Source: Falsirhodobacter sp. alg1
GTDB taxonomy: Bacteria > Pseudomonadota > Alphaproteobacteria > Rhodobacterales > Rhodobacteraceae
Reading direction: 5' to 3'
Assembly: GCF_000739715.2 (NCBI RefSeq)
Contig: NZ_BBJC02000006.1
Location: 62,001-126,000, forward strand
DNA: 64,000 bases
A program made the position numbers and the translations under genes. Positions 17,774-27,547 of this stretch are shown here, one piece after another. Below the pieces are notes generated by a model. It was not told where the DNA came from. It ran no database searches and was given only the letters and a program-made list of their open reading frames with translations. Within the stretch, counting starts at the first letter, position 1, and every line of letters starts with the position of its first letter.

Positions 17774-18714
17774 CAGATATCCTTTTGCATTTTCCTGCGG
17801 GCCACGGCCAATAGCGCCATGCCGCGCGCGCCGGAACTGTCGCCATGTTCGGCGATCCGCAGCTGCGGCAGCCGCAGCGCCCCGAAATCGGTAACGGCCA
17901 GCGCGGCCTGCAACCGTTCGACCAATCCGGGCATTCGTGAAACACCGCCCCCGATGACGATGCACTGCGGGGCCAACGTCAGTTGCAGGGTCAGCAGGCA
18001 TTCCACCGCCAGCTCGGTCCAGACATCCAGCACCATGGCCATGCGGGCATCCCCCGCCGCGGCGCGGGAGACGACCTCTGGCCCGGCCACCGCGGTGCCC
18101 GTCAGCCATTCCGACAGGCGGCCAAGGCCCGAACCGGCCACATATCGCTCCATGCATCCCTTGCGGCCACAACCACAGGGGGATACCGGCAGTCCATGCC
18201 GTGCCAGAATGTCGGCGGGCATGCCGATATGCCCGATTTCCACGGCGATACCCCCGTGGCGCATCGGGATGCTGCCGGACAGGGCAAAACCTGCCCCGAC
18301 GCCCGTGCCCATGATCAACCCCACAACCGAGGAATACCCCTCACCGGCGCCGCCATTCGCCTCGGACAGGGCCAGCGCCATGCAATCGTTTTCCAGCGGA
18401 AATTCGCGCCCGTATCGATGCGCCAGTGTCTGCCCCGGGTTTTCCCCCGTGATCGGCACATTCGCGGCAAAGGCGATGCCGCTTTCGGGATCGATGACCC
18501 CCGGCACACAGATCCCGACAGGCAGATCCGCCTGACCCGACTGTTCCAGCAGCCAATCGATCTGGGCGCAAAGCGCCTCCATCATGGCCGCATAGCTGGT
18601 GGTCGGCGTATCGATCCGTCGGGTCTGCAGGCTGTTCAGGCCTGCATCGAACAGACGGGCCTCGATCTTGGTGCCCCCCAGATCGATGGCCCCACTTGTG
18701 GCGGAAACCGTCAT
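17773..18714 (-). CDS. ROK family sugar kinase (AgaK/NagK-like)
   Basis: A 313-aa kinase predicted to phosphorylate GalNAc or GlcNAc at C6. The N-terminal ATP loop is AIDLGGTKIEARLFD. It has CVPGVIDPESG, ENDCMALALSEANGG with the catalytic Asp, GTGVGAGFAL, and a zinc cluster CGCGRKGCMERYV. It lacks an HTH, so it is an enzyme rather than a regulator. Start ATG 18714 overlaps the agaS stop as ATGA. Needed here because the ABC importer delivers unphosphorylated sugar. Confidence 0.88.
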   Translation of the reverse strand: MTVSATSGAIDLGGTKIEARLFDAGLNSLQTRRIDTPTTSYAAMMEALCAQIDWLLEQSGQADLPVGICVPGVIDPESGIAFAANVPITGENPGQTLAHRYGREFPLENDCMALALSEANGGAGEGYSSVVGLIMGTGVGAGFALSGSIPMRHGGIAVEIGHIGMPADILARHGLPVSPCGCGRKGCMERYVAGSGLGRLSEWLTGTAVAGPEVVSRAAAGDARMAMVLDVWTELAVECLLTLQLTLAPQCIVIGGGVSRMPGLVERLQAALAVTDFGALRLPQLRIAEHGDSSGARGMALLAVARRKMQKDI

Positions 18715-19805
18715 GCCTGCGCCGCATCCCATGGATAGAGCGTGACCCCGCTGACCACGCGCGACAGGGTGCCATGCCCCGCAAACGGGTTATCGATCTG
18801 CAGCCCTAGGGCATCGGACCACATCACCGACCAGACATGCGCCACCAGCACGAACAGCACGCCGTCCCACGCGGCATCCCCACAACCTTCAACCGTCACA
18901 TCACACCCCCTTGCGCCAAAGGTCACAACCTCTGCCTCGGGGTATTGCTGCGCGATTTCGCGCGCCACATCCAGATCATACCGCGCGGTATGAGCGTCAG
19001 GATGCACCATCACGGCAAACCGCGCCGCAGGGGCCGCCGCCGCCTTGGGGCCATGCCGATACCCCAGCGTGCTGTCCCACTGCGTCAGGGTCTGCCCCGA
19101 CGTCAGCTCCAGCACCTTCAGCGCGGATTCACGGGCAATGCCCTTCAGCGGGCCGGAGCCAAGGAAGATCGCCCGTTCGGGCCGCTGGATCATGCCATTG
19201 GCCGTCAGCCCGGCCAGTATTCCTTCGGCCCTATCTGCCAGCAATTCCAGACGCGATGGCAGATCCACCCCATGATCAAGCACGGCCAGCGCGCTCAGCA
19301 GCATGGTGGTAAAGCTGGCGGTCATGGCAAAGCCCGCATCATGCGTGTCATCCGGCAGCAGCAGAACCTGCGTTTCCCCCGATCCGGCGCTTTGCCGGGT
19401 GGCAAGGGCGCTCTCCGAATTGCAGGTGATGTGCAGGCGGGCCACATGCGGCGCAGAGCGATCCAGCAGGTCCAGCAGCCCGACCGTTTCCGAACTGTTG
19501 CCGGACCGGCCGAACTGGACAACCAGCACATCATCCGGGATCGGGAAATAATCCTGCGGGCAGGCAACGATGTCGGTCGTGGCCACACCGCGCAAGGTCA
19601 GATGCGGATGCGGACGGGCGCAGATTACATCCCCGATATAGGCCGAGCTGCCGGCACCGCAGAACCACACCTCACGGATGCCCCTTGCTGCAATCCAGTC
19701 CTGGATCTGTCGCGACCGCGTCTGAAGCTGGTCTGCCCATTCACGCCAGACGGCAGGTTGCATCTGGATTTCGCGCCAGGTGGCGCAATCTGCCGAATAG
19801 CTCAT
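18711..19805 (-). CDS. agaS: SIS-domain galactosamine-6-phosphate deaminase/isomerase
   Basis: AgaS-type protein of 364 aa with two SIS domains. VWFCGAGSSAYIG and VVQFGRSGNSSETVGLL form the sugar-phosphate site, and FAMTASFTTMLLSAL and IFLGSGPLKGIARESALKVLEL are typical of AgaS rather than GlmS. It converts galactosamine-6-P to tagatose-6-P and ammonia. ATG 19805 (AAGGAAG upstream) is preferred over GTG 19808. It starts an overlapping four-gene run agaS-kinase-agaZ-nagA with its own promoter-like region. Confidence 0.88.
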   Translation of the reverse strand: MSYSADCATWREIQMQPAVWREWADQLQTRSRQIQDWIAARGIREVWFCGAGSSAYIGDVICARPHPHLTLRGVATTDIVACPQDYFPIPDDVLVVQFGRSGNSSETVGLLDLLDRSAPHVARLHITCNSESALATRQSAGSGETQVLLLPDDTHDAGFAMTASFTTMLLSALAVLDHGVDLPSRLELLADRAEGILAGLTANGMIQRPERAIFLGSGPLKGIARESALKVLELTSGQTLTQWDSTLGYRHGPKAAAAPAARFAVMVHPDAHTARYDLDVAREIAQQYPEAEVVTFGARGCDVTVEGCGDAAWDGVLFVLVAHVWSVMWSDALGLQIDNPFAGHGTLSRVVSGVTLYPWDAAQA

Positions 19806-19830
19806 CACTTCTTCCTTCTACGTCTTATTT

Positions 19831-19857
19831 GTTAGTTATGCTAACCTATAAAGTTAG
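19831..19857. promoter_or_regulatory. GTTAG/CTAAC operator-like cluster before agaS
   Basis: GTTAG at 19831-19835, CTAAC at 19841-19845 and GTTAG at 19853-19857 create two overlapping inverted repeats (centres 12 and about 11 bases apart) in a short AT-rich gap 26-52 bases upstream of agaS. Likely a binding site for a sugar-responsive regulator, such as the RpiR-DeoR hybrid or a ROK protein. Inference from symmetry. Confidence 0.45.
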
Positions 19858-19865
19858 TCAATCTT

Positions 19866-21301
19866 TCACCTTATCGCGGCGCGGCCCGAGAGGTGGAACT
19901 GCGGTACCCAATCGAAATCGCGCTGGAACGGCCAGCTTGGAACAGGGCGATGATGGTTGGGCAAGGAGGGGAGCGCCTGGTTCACGGCCCCCTCTGTCAG
20001 CGCCATGAGCGGGGTTTTCGCAACCACCGCCAGTTCGGGTGAAAGATAGCCGGATTTCACAACCAGCATCGTCTCGGTCGCAGGCTCGATGCCGAAACGG
20101 TGGAAATCGGCAAGATTGTGGAACGGGCGGCGGCGCTCGGTCAGGATCACGCGGTTGCCGGCCACCTCCACCAGCGCCTCATGGGCGGTACTGGCGGTTG
20201 GCAGAAGGATTTGCAGAACCCGCGCCTTTACCCGCACCTCCGCCCCATCCGAACCGAAGGCGTTGCCCAGATGCAGCATGACATCCGCCCCCTCCCCGCC
20301 GCACAGGCGGCAAGCGTGGCTGCGGGATCCGCGATTCCCGCCACAACGGCGCCGGCCATCCCCTGCGCGATCAGCGCCTCCAGCACATCGGCGCGGTCCC
20401 CCACGCCGCCCCCGGTCGGGTTGTCACCGCTGTCTGCCAGCACCACCGGATGTGCGGGGGATTGGCGGGCCAACCGCAAGCATGTCCCGAGGTCATCCGA
20501 GGTGACATCGAAGCTGAAATCCCTGCGCGCATTCCACCATGCGTTGGCGATCCGGTTCGATGCCGCCTGCATCGCACCCGCATCGGTACCGGTGACAACC
20601 GCCGCCGCCGTGGCACGCGGGGTGTCGGCCCAGACGTAGCCCACCATCATGTTGGTATCCAGAACACCCTCCGCGCCATCCTCCGGGGCCAGTTGCGCGT
20701 AGATATGCGATGCGGGCGCCACGCGGGTGGAGGTGCACTCCCCCGACAGCAGCACCGGCACCGGCGTCCAGCCGACAAGGGGGCGCGTGCCCGTCTGCAG
20801 ACAGGTCTTCAGCATCCGCAGGGCACGATCATGCGTCCCCGCCACATCCTCATGCGGGGCGGTGCGATAGGCCGCAAAGATGTCGATCGCATCGACGATC
20901 CGTTGGGTGACATTGCCGTGCAGATCATAGCTGACGGCGATCGGGATATCCGGCCCCACCAGATCCCGCACGGACGTGATCCAGTCCCCCTCGGCATCCT
21001 CCAGCCCTTGGACGTGCATCGCGCCGTGCATCAGCAGAAGCACCCCCTGCACAGGCATCGCGGCCACAAGTCGCGCCAGAAAATCGGCCTTGAACCCGGC
21101 ATAGACACCGGATGCCACCGGCCCGCCCGGCAACGAGCGGGCGTGGATCAGGGGCAGGAATTCTATCCCGTTGCAGAGGCTTTTATCGAAGGATGCCGTT
21201 ACTTCCGCCCCTTCGGCCACGATAAAATCATCCCGTCCCTGAACCCGCGGGTTCATTGTGGAACATTCGGTATGGATGCCACCGACGGCAATGCGGATCA
21301 T
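19866..21301 (-). pseudogene. MlrC-like (M81) gene with a one-base frameshift
   Basis: The N-terminal 340 residues (21301 to about 20295) match the MlrC/M81 metallo-domain: GGIHTECSTMNP, LLMHGAMHVQG, SYDLHGN and ADSGDNPTGGGVGD. The MlrC C-terminal domain continues in another frame from about 20295 to 19866 (VMLHLGNAFGSDG, VVKSGYLSP). Adding one G in the G4 run at 20294-20297 (minus strand) restores one frame of about 478 aa, the usual family length. Either a recent lesion or a sequence error. It lies between the GH20 gene and agaS in the hexosamine operon. MlrC relatives are known from microcystin degradation, but the function here is unknown. Confidence 0.85.
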
Positions 21302-21323
21302 GGCGGGCTCCTCGGGGCAGATG

Positions 21324-23228
21324 TTACAGTTTGGGCATCAGGGCGGACAGCGTTGCGAACCGCCCCCAATCGCGGCGGGATTGCGGTGTCCAGCCCGCCT
21401 CGGCCACGGCGTGCAAACGTGGATAGACCATGTGATTGAAGATTTCGGGGGTATGGATGTGTTCACACCAGATACAGGCCTGCACACCCGCCAGCGCGCC
21501 ACGGCTGCCCTCATCCAGATCCCCCTCGGGATCATAGGCATAGCAGGCCTCGGGGGTGACGGTACCGGCCCAATTGGTGCCGGGTTCGTTCCAACCATCG
21601 GCCTGTGTCATGTCGAGGTAATAGGCCTGCCCCGGACTGGCCACAACGCGGTACCCCTGCGCAGTCAGGGCCGGTACCAGTTCGGGCCGCTGCCATGCCA
21701 CCAGCAATGTGCCCATGGTATCAACCCCCGCGCCATGGCTGACCTCATCCCAGCCTGCGAGATCCTTGCCGTGGCCCCGCAGGATTTTCTGCACCCGCCG
21801 CAGGAACCATGACTGGATCGCGGCCGTGCCCTGCAACCCTTCGGATTGCGCCAGAACCTGAATGCGCGGAGAGGTGAGCCAGGAGCCGTCCGCTACCTCG
21901 TCCGCGCCGACATGCACCCATTTTGCGGGAAACAGTTCGGCCACCTCGGCCAGAACCTTTTCCAGAAAATCCCACGTCTGCGGCAGGGCCGGGTTCAGGG
22001 CGTTGTTCGGATAGCCCTGTACCGAACGGTAGCTGTCGGCAGGTTCATCAGGATCGACCAGATGCGGAAGGGCGGCCAGAACCGCGGTACAATGGCCCGG
22101 AATATCGATTTCGGGAATGGTATCGATGAACAGTGACGCCGCATGACCAACAACGTGCCGGATCTGGTCCTTGGTATAATGGCCATCGTATTGCCGGTGG
22201 GCGTGGGCATATTGCCCCGGCAACCGGCAGTCCGGACCCCGCCTGGACCCGATTTCCACCAGTTCGGGAAAGGCGTCCACCTCGAACCGCCAGCCTTCGT
22301 CATCGGTCAGATGCCATTGGAAACGGTTCATCTTGGCCCAGGCCATCGTATCGATGAACCGGCAGACCTGCGCCGCGGACCAGAAGTGGCGCGAAACGTC
22401 CAGATGCGATCCGCGCCAGCCAAAGCGGGGGGCATCCGTGATGCGGCCCTTTGACGGAATGCGAAAACGGTCCGGTTCGGCAAGCGCGGCATGCACCATC
22501 TGCGCGACAGAGACGAGTCCGTAGTGGCGGCCTGCCGCATCGCCATATTCCAGTGTGATACCGCCCCCGGTGAACGACAGGGTGAATGCCTCGGCCCCCA
22601 GTGTGGCCTGCCGCATGTGCAGGGCGATCCCGTCATTGCCAAGGGTCAGGGGGGCTGCTGCATCGGAATGCAGGCGGCTGTGCAGATCGGCCACTGCCAT
22701 CAGGGCGCGCCGGTCCTCGATACCGCCATCCCCCAGCGAGACGTGCATCCCTTCGCGCCACGCGTCGATATCGACGCCAGCCGGCCACGGGATCTGGAAC
22801 AGCGGCATCTCCAGCATCTCCACCGGAACGGACCGCAGCGGCCCCTGCGACTGATCCACCGGCAGGCGGACCAGATCGCCCACGCTGACGGGGTGGTTTA
22901 CGCCACCGGCAATCAGCACGGCAGATTTCGGGCCGTCATTGCGCTGCGCCGGTTGGCGCCCCGTGATGCCGGTGAAGCCGAATGTCCACGTGCCCCCCGG
23001 CGGAACGACCAGACCGTCGGGCATGCCGAATTCGTGGTAATTCGCGAAACGGCGCCTGAAATCCGCCCCATGGACTTGCGCATCATCGGCCATCCGCGTG
23101 ATGGAGGTCAGCCCGATCACCGCCCCCGCCAGCGGCCCGTCCGAAAGGTTGTGCAGCGTCATGTCAAAGCGACAGTCCTCCAGCGCGGTGACCTTGTTGA
23201 CGTATGTATCCAGTCGGTAATCGGGCAT
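21324..23228 (-). CDS. GH20 beta-N-acetylhexosaminidase, cytoplasmic
   Basis: A 634-aa glycoside hydrolase that removes terminal beta-GlcNAc or beta-GalNAc by substrate-assisted catalysis. The catalytic pair is D443-E444 in HVGADEVADGS. Other GH20 elements are RGSHLDVSRHFWS, NRFQWHLTDDEGWRFEVDAFPEL and PEIDIPGHC. An N-terminal beta domain of about 270 residues precedes the barrel. No signal peptide, so it works on imported oligosaccharide. ATG 23228 has AAAGGA upstream and is chosen over longer in-frame extensions. It lies between the ABC ATPase and MlrC-like genes. Confidence 0.92.
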   Translation of the reverse strand: MPDYRLDTYVNKVTALEDCRFDMTLHNLSDGPLAGAVIGLTSITRMADDAQVHGADFRRRFANYHEFGMPDGLVVPPGGTWTFGFTGITGRQPAQRNDGPKSAVLIAGGVNHPVSVGDLVRLPVDQSQGPLRSVPVEMLEMPLFQIPWPAGVDIDAWREGMHVSLGDGGIEDRRALMAVADLHSRLHSDAAAPLTLGNDGIALHMRQATLGAEAFTLSFTGGGITLEYGDAAGRHYGLVSVAQMVHAALAEPDRFRIPSKGRITDAPRFGWRGSHLDVSRHFWSAAQVCRFIDTMAWAKMNRFQWHLTDDEGWRFEVDAFPELVEIGSRRGPDCRLPGQYAHAHRQYDGHYTKDQIRHVVGHAASLFIDTIPEIDIPGHCTAVLAALPHLVDPDEPADSYRSVQGYPNNALNPALPQTWDFLEKVLAEVAELFPAKWVHVGADEVADGSWLTSPRIQVLAQSEGLQGTAAIQSWFLRRVQKILRGHGKDLAGWDEVSHGAGVDTMGTLLVAWQRPELVPALTAQGYRVVASPGQAYYLDMTQADGWNEPGTNWAGTVTPEACYAYDPEGDLDEGSRGALAGVQACIWCEHIHTPEIFNHMVYPRLHAVAEAGWTPQSRRDWGRFATLSALMPKL

Positions 23229-23321
23229 GGACTGTCCTTTGCAAATACGGAAGGCACCCGCCCCTGCACCAAAGAAGCAGGGGCGAACCATGGATGCCGT
23301 GGTCGGAACGCTATTCCCGGA

Positions 23322-24458
23322 TCAGGACGCGGCCTGCAGCAACTGCGTCGGGTCCAGATCGGTCAGCGCAACATCCCGTTCGAAGGCGACGCCGTCGCGG
23401 TCGAACAGATGGCAATCCGATCCGGCGATCCCCAGATGCAGCGGCTGGTTCACTGCGGCAGGTGCCGAACCGGCCAGCACGGCGGTAAAGGGGGTTTCAT
23501 CCTTGCCATAGGAGGCGTAGGCCACCGTCTGCATCCCCAACCGTTCGATCACGCGGGGCAGCAACGTCAGTTGCAGATCGCCACCGCCGGTTGTCAGATG
23601 CTCGGGACGGATGCCCAAGGTCAGCTTCTGCCCCTCCATTCCCGGACGACCGGCCACCGACAGGCGCAGCTTGCCGCCATCCTCCAGCCGCACGGTCACC
23701 CCGTCCAGACCGCTGCTTTCGCAGACAACGGGCAGGAAGTTCATCTTGGGATTGCCGATGAAACCGGCCACGAACAGGTTGGCGGGCTTGTGGTACAGTT
23801 CCAGCGGGCTGCCCACCTGCGAGATCAGGCCCCCGTCCAGCACCACGATACGGTCCGCCATGGTCATCGCCTCGACCTGATCATGGGTGACATAGATCAT
23901 CGTGGCATCCAGTTCGGAATGCAGCTTTGACAGTTCCACCCGCATATCCGCACGCAACGCCGCATCCAGGTTCGACAGCGGTTCATCGAACAGGAACACC
24001 GACGGTTCACGCACGATCGCGCGGCCGATCGCCACCCGCTGCCTTTGCCCGCCGGACAGTTGCCCCGGTTTGTGGCCCAGACGTTCATCCAGCTTCAGAA
24101 TGGCAGAGGCGCGGCGGACGCGGGCGTCCAGTTCGGCCTTCTTCATCTTTTCCACCCGCAGGGGAAAGGCGATATTCTCATAGACCGACATATGCGGATA
24201 AAGCGCATAGCTCTGGAAAACCATGGAAATGCCACGCTTTACCGGCGGCAGATCGTTTACGCGTTTGCCGTCGATCTGCACCTCTCCGGACGTAATCTCC
24301 TCCAGCCCGGCGATCATCCGCAGCAGGGTGGATTTGCCGCAACCCGAAGGCCCGACGAAGACCACGAATTCCCCATGGGCGATATCAAGGTCGATCCCCT
24401 TGATGACCTCCATCGTACCGTAGGTCTTGTGCACCGCACGCATGTTCAGCTGGCCCAT
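23322..24458 (-). CDS. Sugar ABC transporter ATP-binding protein (UgpC/MsmK type)
   Basis: ATPase of 378 aa for the CUT1 importer encoded upstream. Walker [10 protein letters not shown] is at about residues 36-44, the signature is LSGGQRQR, the Walker B is [12 protein letters not shown], and a C-terminal TOBE/MOP regulatory domain follows (residues about 240-378). ATG 24458 with AAGGAA was chosen; the frame extends upstream but crosses the preceding hairpin. The order permease-permease-binding protein-ATPase is typical of alphaproteobacterial sugar importers. Confidence 0.93.
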   Translation of the reverse strand: MGQLNMRAVHKTYGTMEVIKGIDLDIAHGEFVVFVGPSGCGKSTLLRMIAGLEEITSGEVQIDGKRVNDLPPVKRGISMVFQSYALYPHMSVYENIAFPLRVEKMKKAELDARVRRASAILKLDERLGHKPGQLSGGQRQRVAIGRAIVREPSVFLFDEPLSNLDAALRADMRVELSKLHSELDATMIYVTHDQVEAMTMADRIVVLDGGLISQVGSPLELYHKPANLFVAGFIGNPKMNFLPVVCESSGLDGVTVRLEDGGKLRLSVAGRPGMEGQKLTLGIRPEHLTTGGGDLQLTLLPRVIERLGMQTVAYASYGKDETPFTAVLAGSAPAAVNQPLHLGIAGSDCHLFDRDGVAFERDVALTDLDPTQLLQAAS

Positions 24459-24494
24459 GGGTGTTCCTTCGTCATCGGTCCAAAATTCTGGTCG

Positions 24495-24524
24495 ATGCGG
24501 CGCAGGGCTGGGCCTGCGCCGCAT
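24495..24524 (-). terminator. Perfect 12-bp hairpin after sugar-binding-protein gene
   Basis: ATGCGGCGCAGG pairs exactly with CCTGCGCCGCAT around a 6-base loop, 10 bases after the binding-protein stop. The next operon gene starts 36 bases later, so it probably attenuates read-through or protects the 5' mRNA, giving excess binding protein. Confidence 0.6.
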
Positions 24525-24533
24525 ATCCGCGTG

Positions 24534-25748
24534 TTACTGGACGTATTCCAGTTCTTCCTGCGCAACCTCGACGGCTTCGTCAGGCTCCACCTCGCCCAAT
24601 ACGACGCCCTGGATGGCCTCGACGATCGCATCCTGCATGGCGACATAATCGTTCACCAGCGGTTCGGGGCCGCCCTTGGAGACGATGTCGATGAAGGTGG
24701 ACCAGCTTGCATCCCCTGCCAGCAGATCATCCACGGCCTTGCCCTCGCGGATGGGCGTGTACCCTTCGGCAATGTCGAAGGCCATCTGGTGATCGGGATC
24801 GGTCAGGTATTTCGCCAGCGACAGGGCCGCCTCCTCGACGCCCGAATTCTTGAACACGGCCAGGCTGTCGGTGATGAGCAGCGACGAGGACGATCCCATC
24901 GGACCGGCAGGTACCGGCGTGATGCCCCATTCGACATCATCGGGAATCCGGTCAAGCAGCCAGTGGCCGTCGATCATCATGGAAATCTTCTGTTCCGCGA
25001 ACAGGGTTTCCAGCTTGCCGCGGTTGTAGGCCACGGGGCCCGGCTCGGAATAAGGGGCCAGGTTCTGGACCAGCGTCATGGTCTGGATGTTGTTCTCGCT
25101 GTCGAAGGCGAAATTCCCGTCCTCATCAACCACCTGACCACCGTTCGAATACATCAGGTTCAGGAACTGGTGCATCGTGTTGTCGAACGAGGCGGCTGCC
25201 ATGCCGTAGCCTGCGGCCCCGGTGTTTTCCGTGACGGCCTTTGCGGCGGCAAGCAGTTCGTCAAAGGTGGTGGGGGGGCTTTCGGGGTCGAGGCCGGCCT
25301 CGCGGAACAGGGCCTTGTTGTAGAACAGCGCCTTGGTCGAAAACGCGCGCGGCAGGCCCCAGGCCTTGCCATCAAAGGATACGGTGCCGAGGATCGGGGC
25401 GGCGTAGCTTGCCTTTTCCTCATCCGTCAGATCGACCGGAACGATCAGCCCGTTCGTGGCCAGCTGCTTCAGCGTACGGGACCCCATGTAGGCCAGCGCC
25501 GGCGGATTGCCTGCGGATGCCAGCGTCATGGATTTTTCCTGGCATTGCCCCCACGGAACATATTCGACGTTGACCGTGAAGTCGGGGTTCTGTTCCACCC
25601 ATTCATCGATGAAGCCCTGCTGCACCGGAATGCCGGGGGTCGTGTCATCGCCGCACATGATCATATGCAGCGGCTCGGCGGCAAAGGCACCGGTGGCCGA
25701 TGTGCCGGCCACGACAGCGGCGCCCAGAATTGATGTGAGTTTTTTCAT
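24534..25748 (-). CDS. Sugar ABC transporter substrate-binding protein (family 1)
   Basis: Extracellular solute-binding protein of 404 aa. The signal peptide spans residues 1-23 (KKLTSILGAAVVAGTSATGAFA). The mature protein has family-1 features: an Asn/Pro-rich WVEQNPDFTVNVEYVPWGQ, KAWGLPRAFSTKALFYNKALFREAG, and EGYTPIREG. Part of the CUT1 importer between cutC/Gfo and GH20, so the ligand is probably a short GalNAc- or GlcNAc-containing glycan. Confidence 0.92.
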   Translation of the reverse strand: MKKLTSILGAAVVAGTSATGAFAAEPLHMIMCGDDTTPGIPVQQGFIDEWVEQNPDFTVNVEYVPWGQCQEKSMTLASAGNPPALAYMGSRTLKQLATNGLIVPVDLTDEEKASYAAPILGTVSFDGKAWGLPRAFSTKALFYNKALFREAGLDPESPPTTFDELLAAAKAVTENTGAAGYGMAAASFDNTMHQFLNLMYSNGGQVVDEDGNFAFDSENNIQTMTLVQNLAPYSEPGPVAYNRGKLETLFAEQKISMMIDGHWLLDRIPDDVEWGITPVPAGPMGSSSSLLITDSLAVFKNSGVEEAALSLAKYLTDPDHQMAFDIAEGYTPIREGKAVDDLLAGDASWSTFIDIVSKGGPEPLVNDYVAMQDAIVEAIQGVVLGEVEPDEAVEVAQEELEYVQ

Positions 25749-25811
25749 GTCTTCAAACTTCCTGTTGATCTAATTTTATTATTTTAGAAAGTCGGGCCGG
25801 GGCGGCCCAAC

Positions 25812-26654
25812 TCAGGATTTCACCGCACCCGCCGTCAGACCGGCAACGATGTATTTCTGCAAAAAGACGTACAGCAGCAGGACGGGCAGGATGCCTACGA
25901 GGCTGGCTGCCATCAGCTCGTTCCAGACCACATGCTGGCGGCCGAAGAACTGGTAGAGGCCGACGGGCAGCGGATTCAGTTCGTTGACCGAATTGAAAGT
26001 CAGCGCATAAAGGAACTGCTGCGCATAGGCCGCGATGAAGGTGGTGATGGCGACGACCATGATCCCCGGCATCGCCACCGGAATGATGACCCGGACCAGC
26101 GTGTAAAGGCGCCCTGCCCCGTCAACCAGCGCAGCCTCCTCCAGCTCGGGCGGGATCTTCATCAGATAGGAGCGCAGCAGCCAGATCCCCGTGGGAATGA
26201 CAAAGGCCACCCCCGGCGCGATCATGGCGAAATAGGTGTTCAGCAACCCGAGGTTCTGCATCACCTTGTACAGCGGAATGATCAGCACGGCGCCGGAGAC
26301 CATGTTGACGGCCAGAAAGCAGCCCATCATCACGTTGCGGCCTTTGAATTCGAACCGTGAAAAGGCGTAGGACGCCGGTATGATCGCCATCAGCCCCAGC
26401 ACGGTGACAGCCGCCGCGATGAAGAACGAGTTCAGCATGTAGCGCCACAGCAGCGGCACCGATTTCCACATGGTGAAATAGGCGTCGAACGACATGCCTT
26501 CGGTAACGAAGCGGTAGGGGATGGAGAACAACCCGTCCAATGGCCGGAGCGAGACAAGGAACGCCTCGACGAAGGGAGCCAGTACGAAGACCAGCAGCAG
26601 CCCCAGACCAAGATAGATGAGGACATATTCCCACCAGCGATAACGGTCGATCAT
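25812..26654 (-). CDS. Sugar ABC transporter permease (MalG type)
   Basis: A 280-aa inner-membrane protein with six predicted helices. ATG 26654 (MIDRYRWWEYVLIY) overlaps the upstream permease stop as TGATG, which fixes the start. The EAA loop PPELEEAALVDGAGRLYTLVRVIIPVAMPG identifies the MalG branch. Works with the MalF-like partner and the UgpC-like ATPase. Confidence 0.92.
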   Translation of the reverse strand: MIDRYRWWEYVLIYLGLGLLLVFVLAPFVEAFLVSLRPLDGLFSIPYRFVTEGMSFDAYFTMWKSVPLLWRYMLNSFFIAAAVTVLGLMAIIPASYAFSRFEFKGRNVMMGCFLAVNMVSGAVLIIPLYKVMQNLGLLNTYFAMIAPGVAFVIPTGIWLLRSYLMKIPPELEEAALVDGAGRLYTLVRVIIPVAMPGIMVVAITTFIAAYAQQFLYALTFNSVNELNPLPVGLYQFFGRQHVVWNELMAASLVGILPVLLLYVFLQKYIVAGLTAGAVKS

Positions 26655-27541
26655 CACATGGCCCCTTTCTTCGAAAGCTTGCGGATCATGGCGAAATACA
26701 GAAGCGAGAAAATGGTCAGGAAGATCACGATCATCACCGCGCGGGCAGACCCCTCCCCATAGCGGAAGCGGGAAATGGCGGTCTTGTAGGTATCGATGAT
26801 CATCGTCGTGGTGGCGTTGCGCGGGCCGCCCTCGGTCAGGATCCAGATGATGTCGAAGGAATTGAACGTCCAGATCGCGGAAAGCAGCGACATCGTGGCC
26901 ATGGCCGGCATGATCATCGGCATCGTGATGCGGCGGAACCGGTAGAACCGCGATGCGCCGTCGGTCCATGCCGCCTCATACAGATCGCGCGGCACGCTTT
27001 GCATGGCGGCCAGCAGATATACGGCGACCAGCGGCGTGCCGATCCAGACATCGGTGACGATCGTCGCCATGAAGGCGGAATTCTTGAAGGCCAGAAACTC
27101 GAACGGGCCGGACAGAAGCCCGATGCGTTGGCCCAGACCCGAAATCATGCCGAACTGGCCGTTGTACATCCATCCCCATATGAACACGCCGATCGCGATC
27201 GGAACGATCCACGGCGGCATGATCAGGATGCGCATCAGCGTGCGCCCCGGCACGGCCGCATTCAGGAGAACCGCCGCCAGCAGACCGACCACCATCTTCA
27301 GCGTGACGCCGATCACCATCCAGGCAAAGGTGCGGCCCACCACCTCGGGGAAGTTGCGGGCAAACATCTTCTGATAATTTTCAAGCCCGACATAATGGGT
27401 TTCGGGATTCATCGATGCGTCGGTAAAGGACAGCCGCAGCGTTTCCGCGAGTGGCCATGCCACGATGACCAGGGTAATCACGACCGCGGGCACAAGCAGC
27501 AGATAGGGAAACCAGTCGATCGGTTTGCTGGGCTGGGACAT
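26654..27541 (-). CDS. Sugar ABC transporter permease (MalF type)
   Basis: A 295-aa membrane protein with about six helices. The EAA loop reads PRDLYEAAWTDGASRFYRFRRITMPMIMP. ATG 27541 lies 6 bases after the Gfo/Idh/MocA stop. It forms the heterodimeric channel with the downstream MalG-like gene. Confidence 0.92.
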   Translation of the reverse strand: MSQPSKPIDWFPYLLLVPAVVITLVIVAWPLAETLRLSFTDASMNPETHYVGLENYQKMFARNFPEVVGRTFAWMVIGVTLKMVVGLLAAVLLNAAVPGRTLMRILIMPPWIVPIAIGVFIWGWMYNGQFGMISGLGQRIGLLSGPFEFLAFKNSAFMATIVTDVWIGTPLVAVYLLAAMQSVPRDLYEAAWTDGASRFYRFRRITMPMIMPAMATMSLLSAIWTFNSFDIIWILTEGGPRNATTTMIIDTYKTAISRFRYGEGSARAVMIVIFLTIFSLLYFAMIRKLSKKGAM

Positions 27542-27547
27542 TCTGGA

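Noticed and set aside
17003-18535. Long plus-strand frame opposite agaZ and the ROK kinase
   Set aside because: Antisense to two genes with overlapping start and stop codons and clear motifs.
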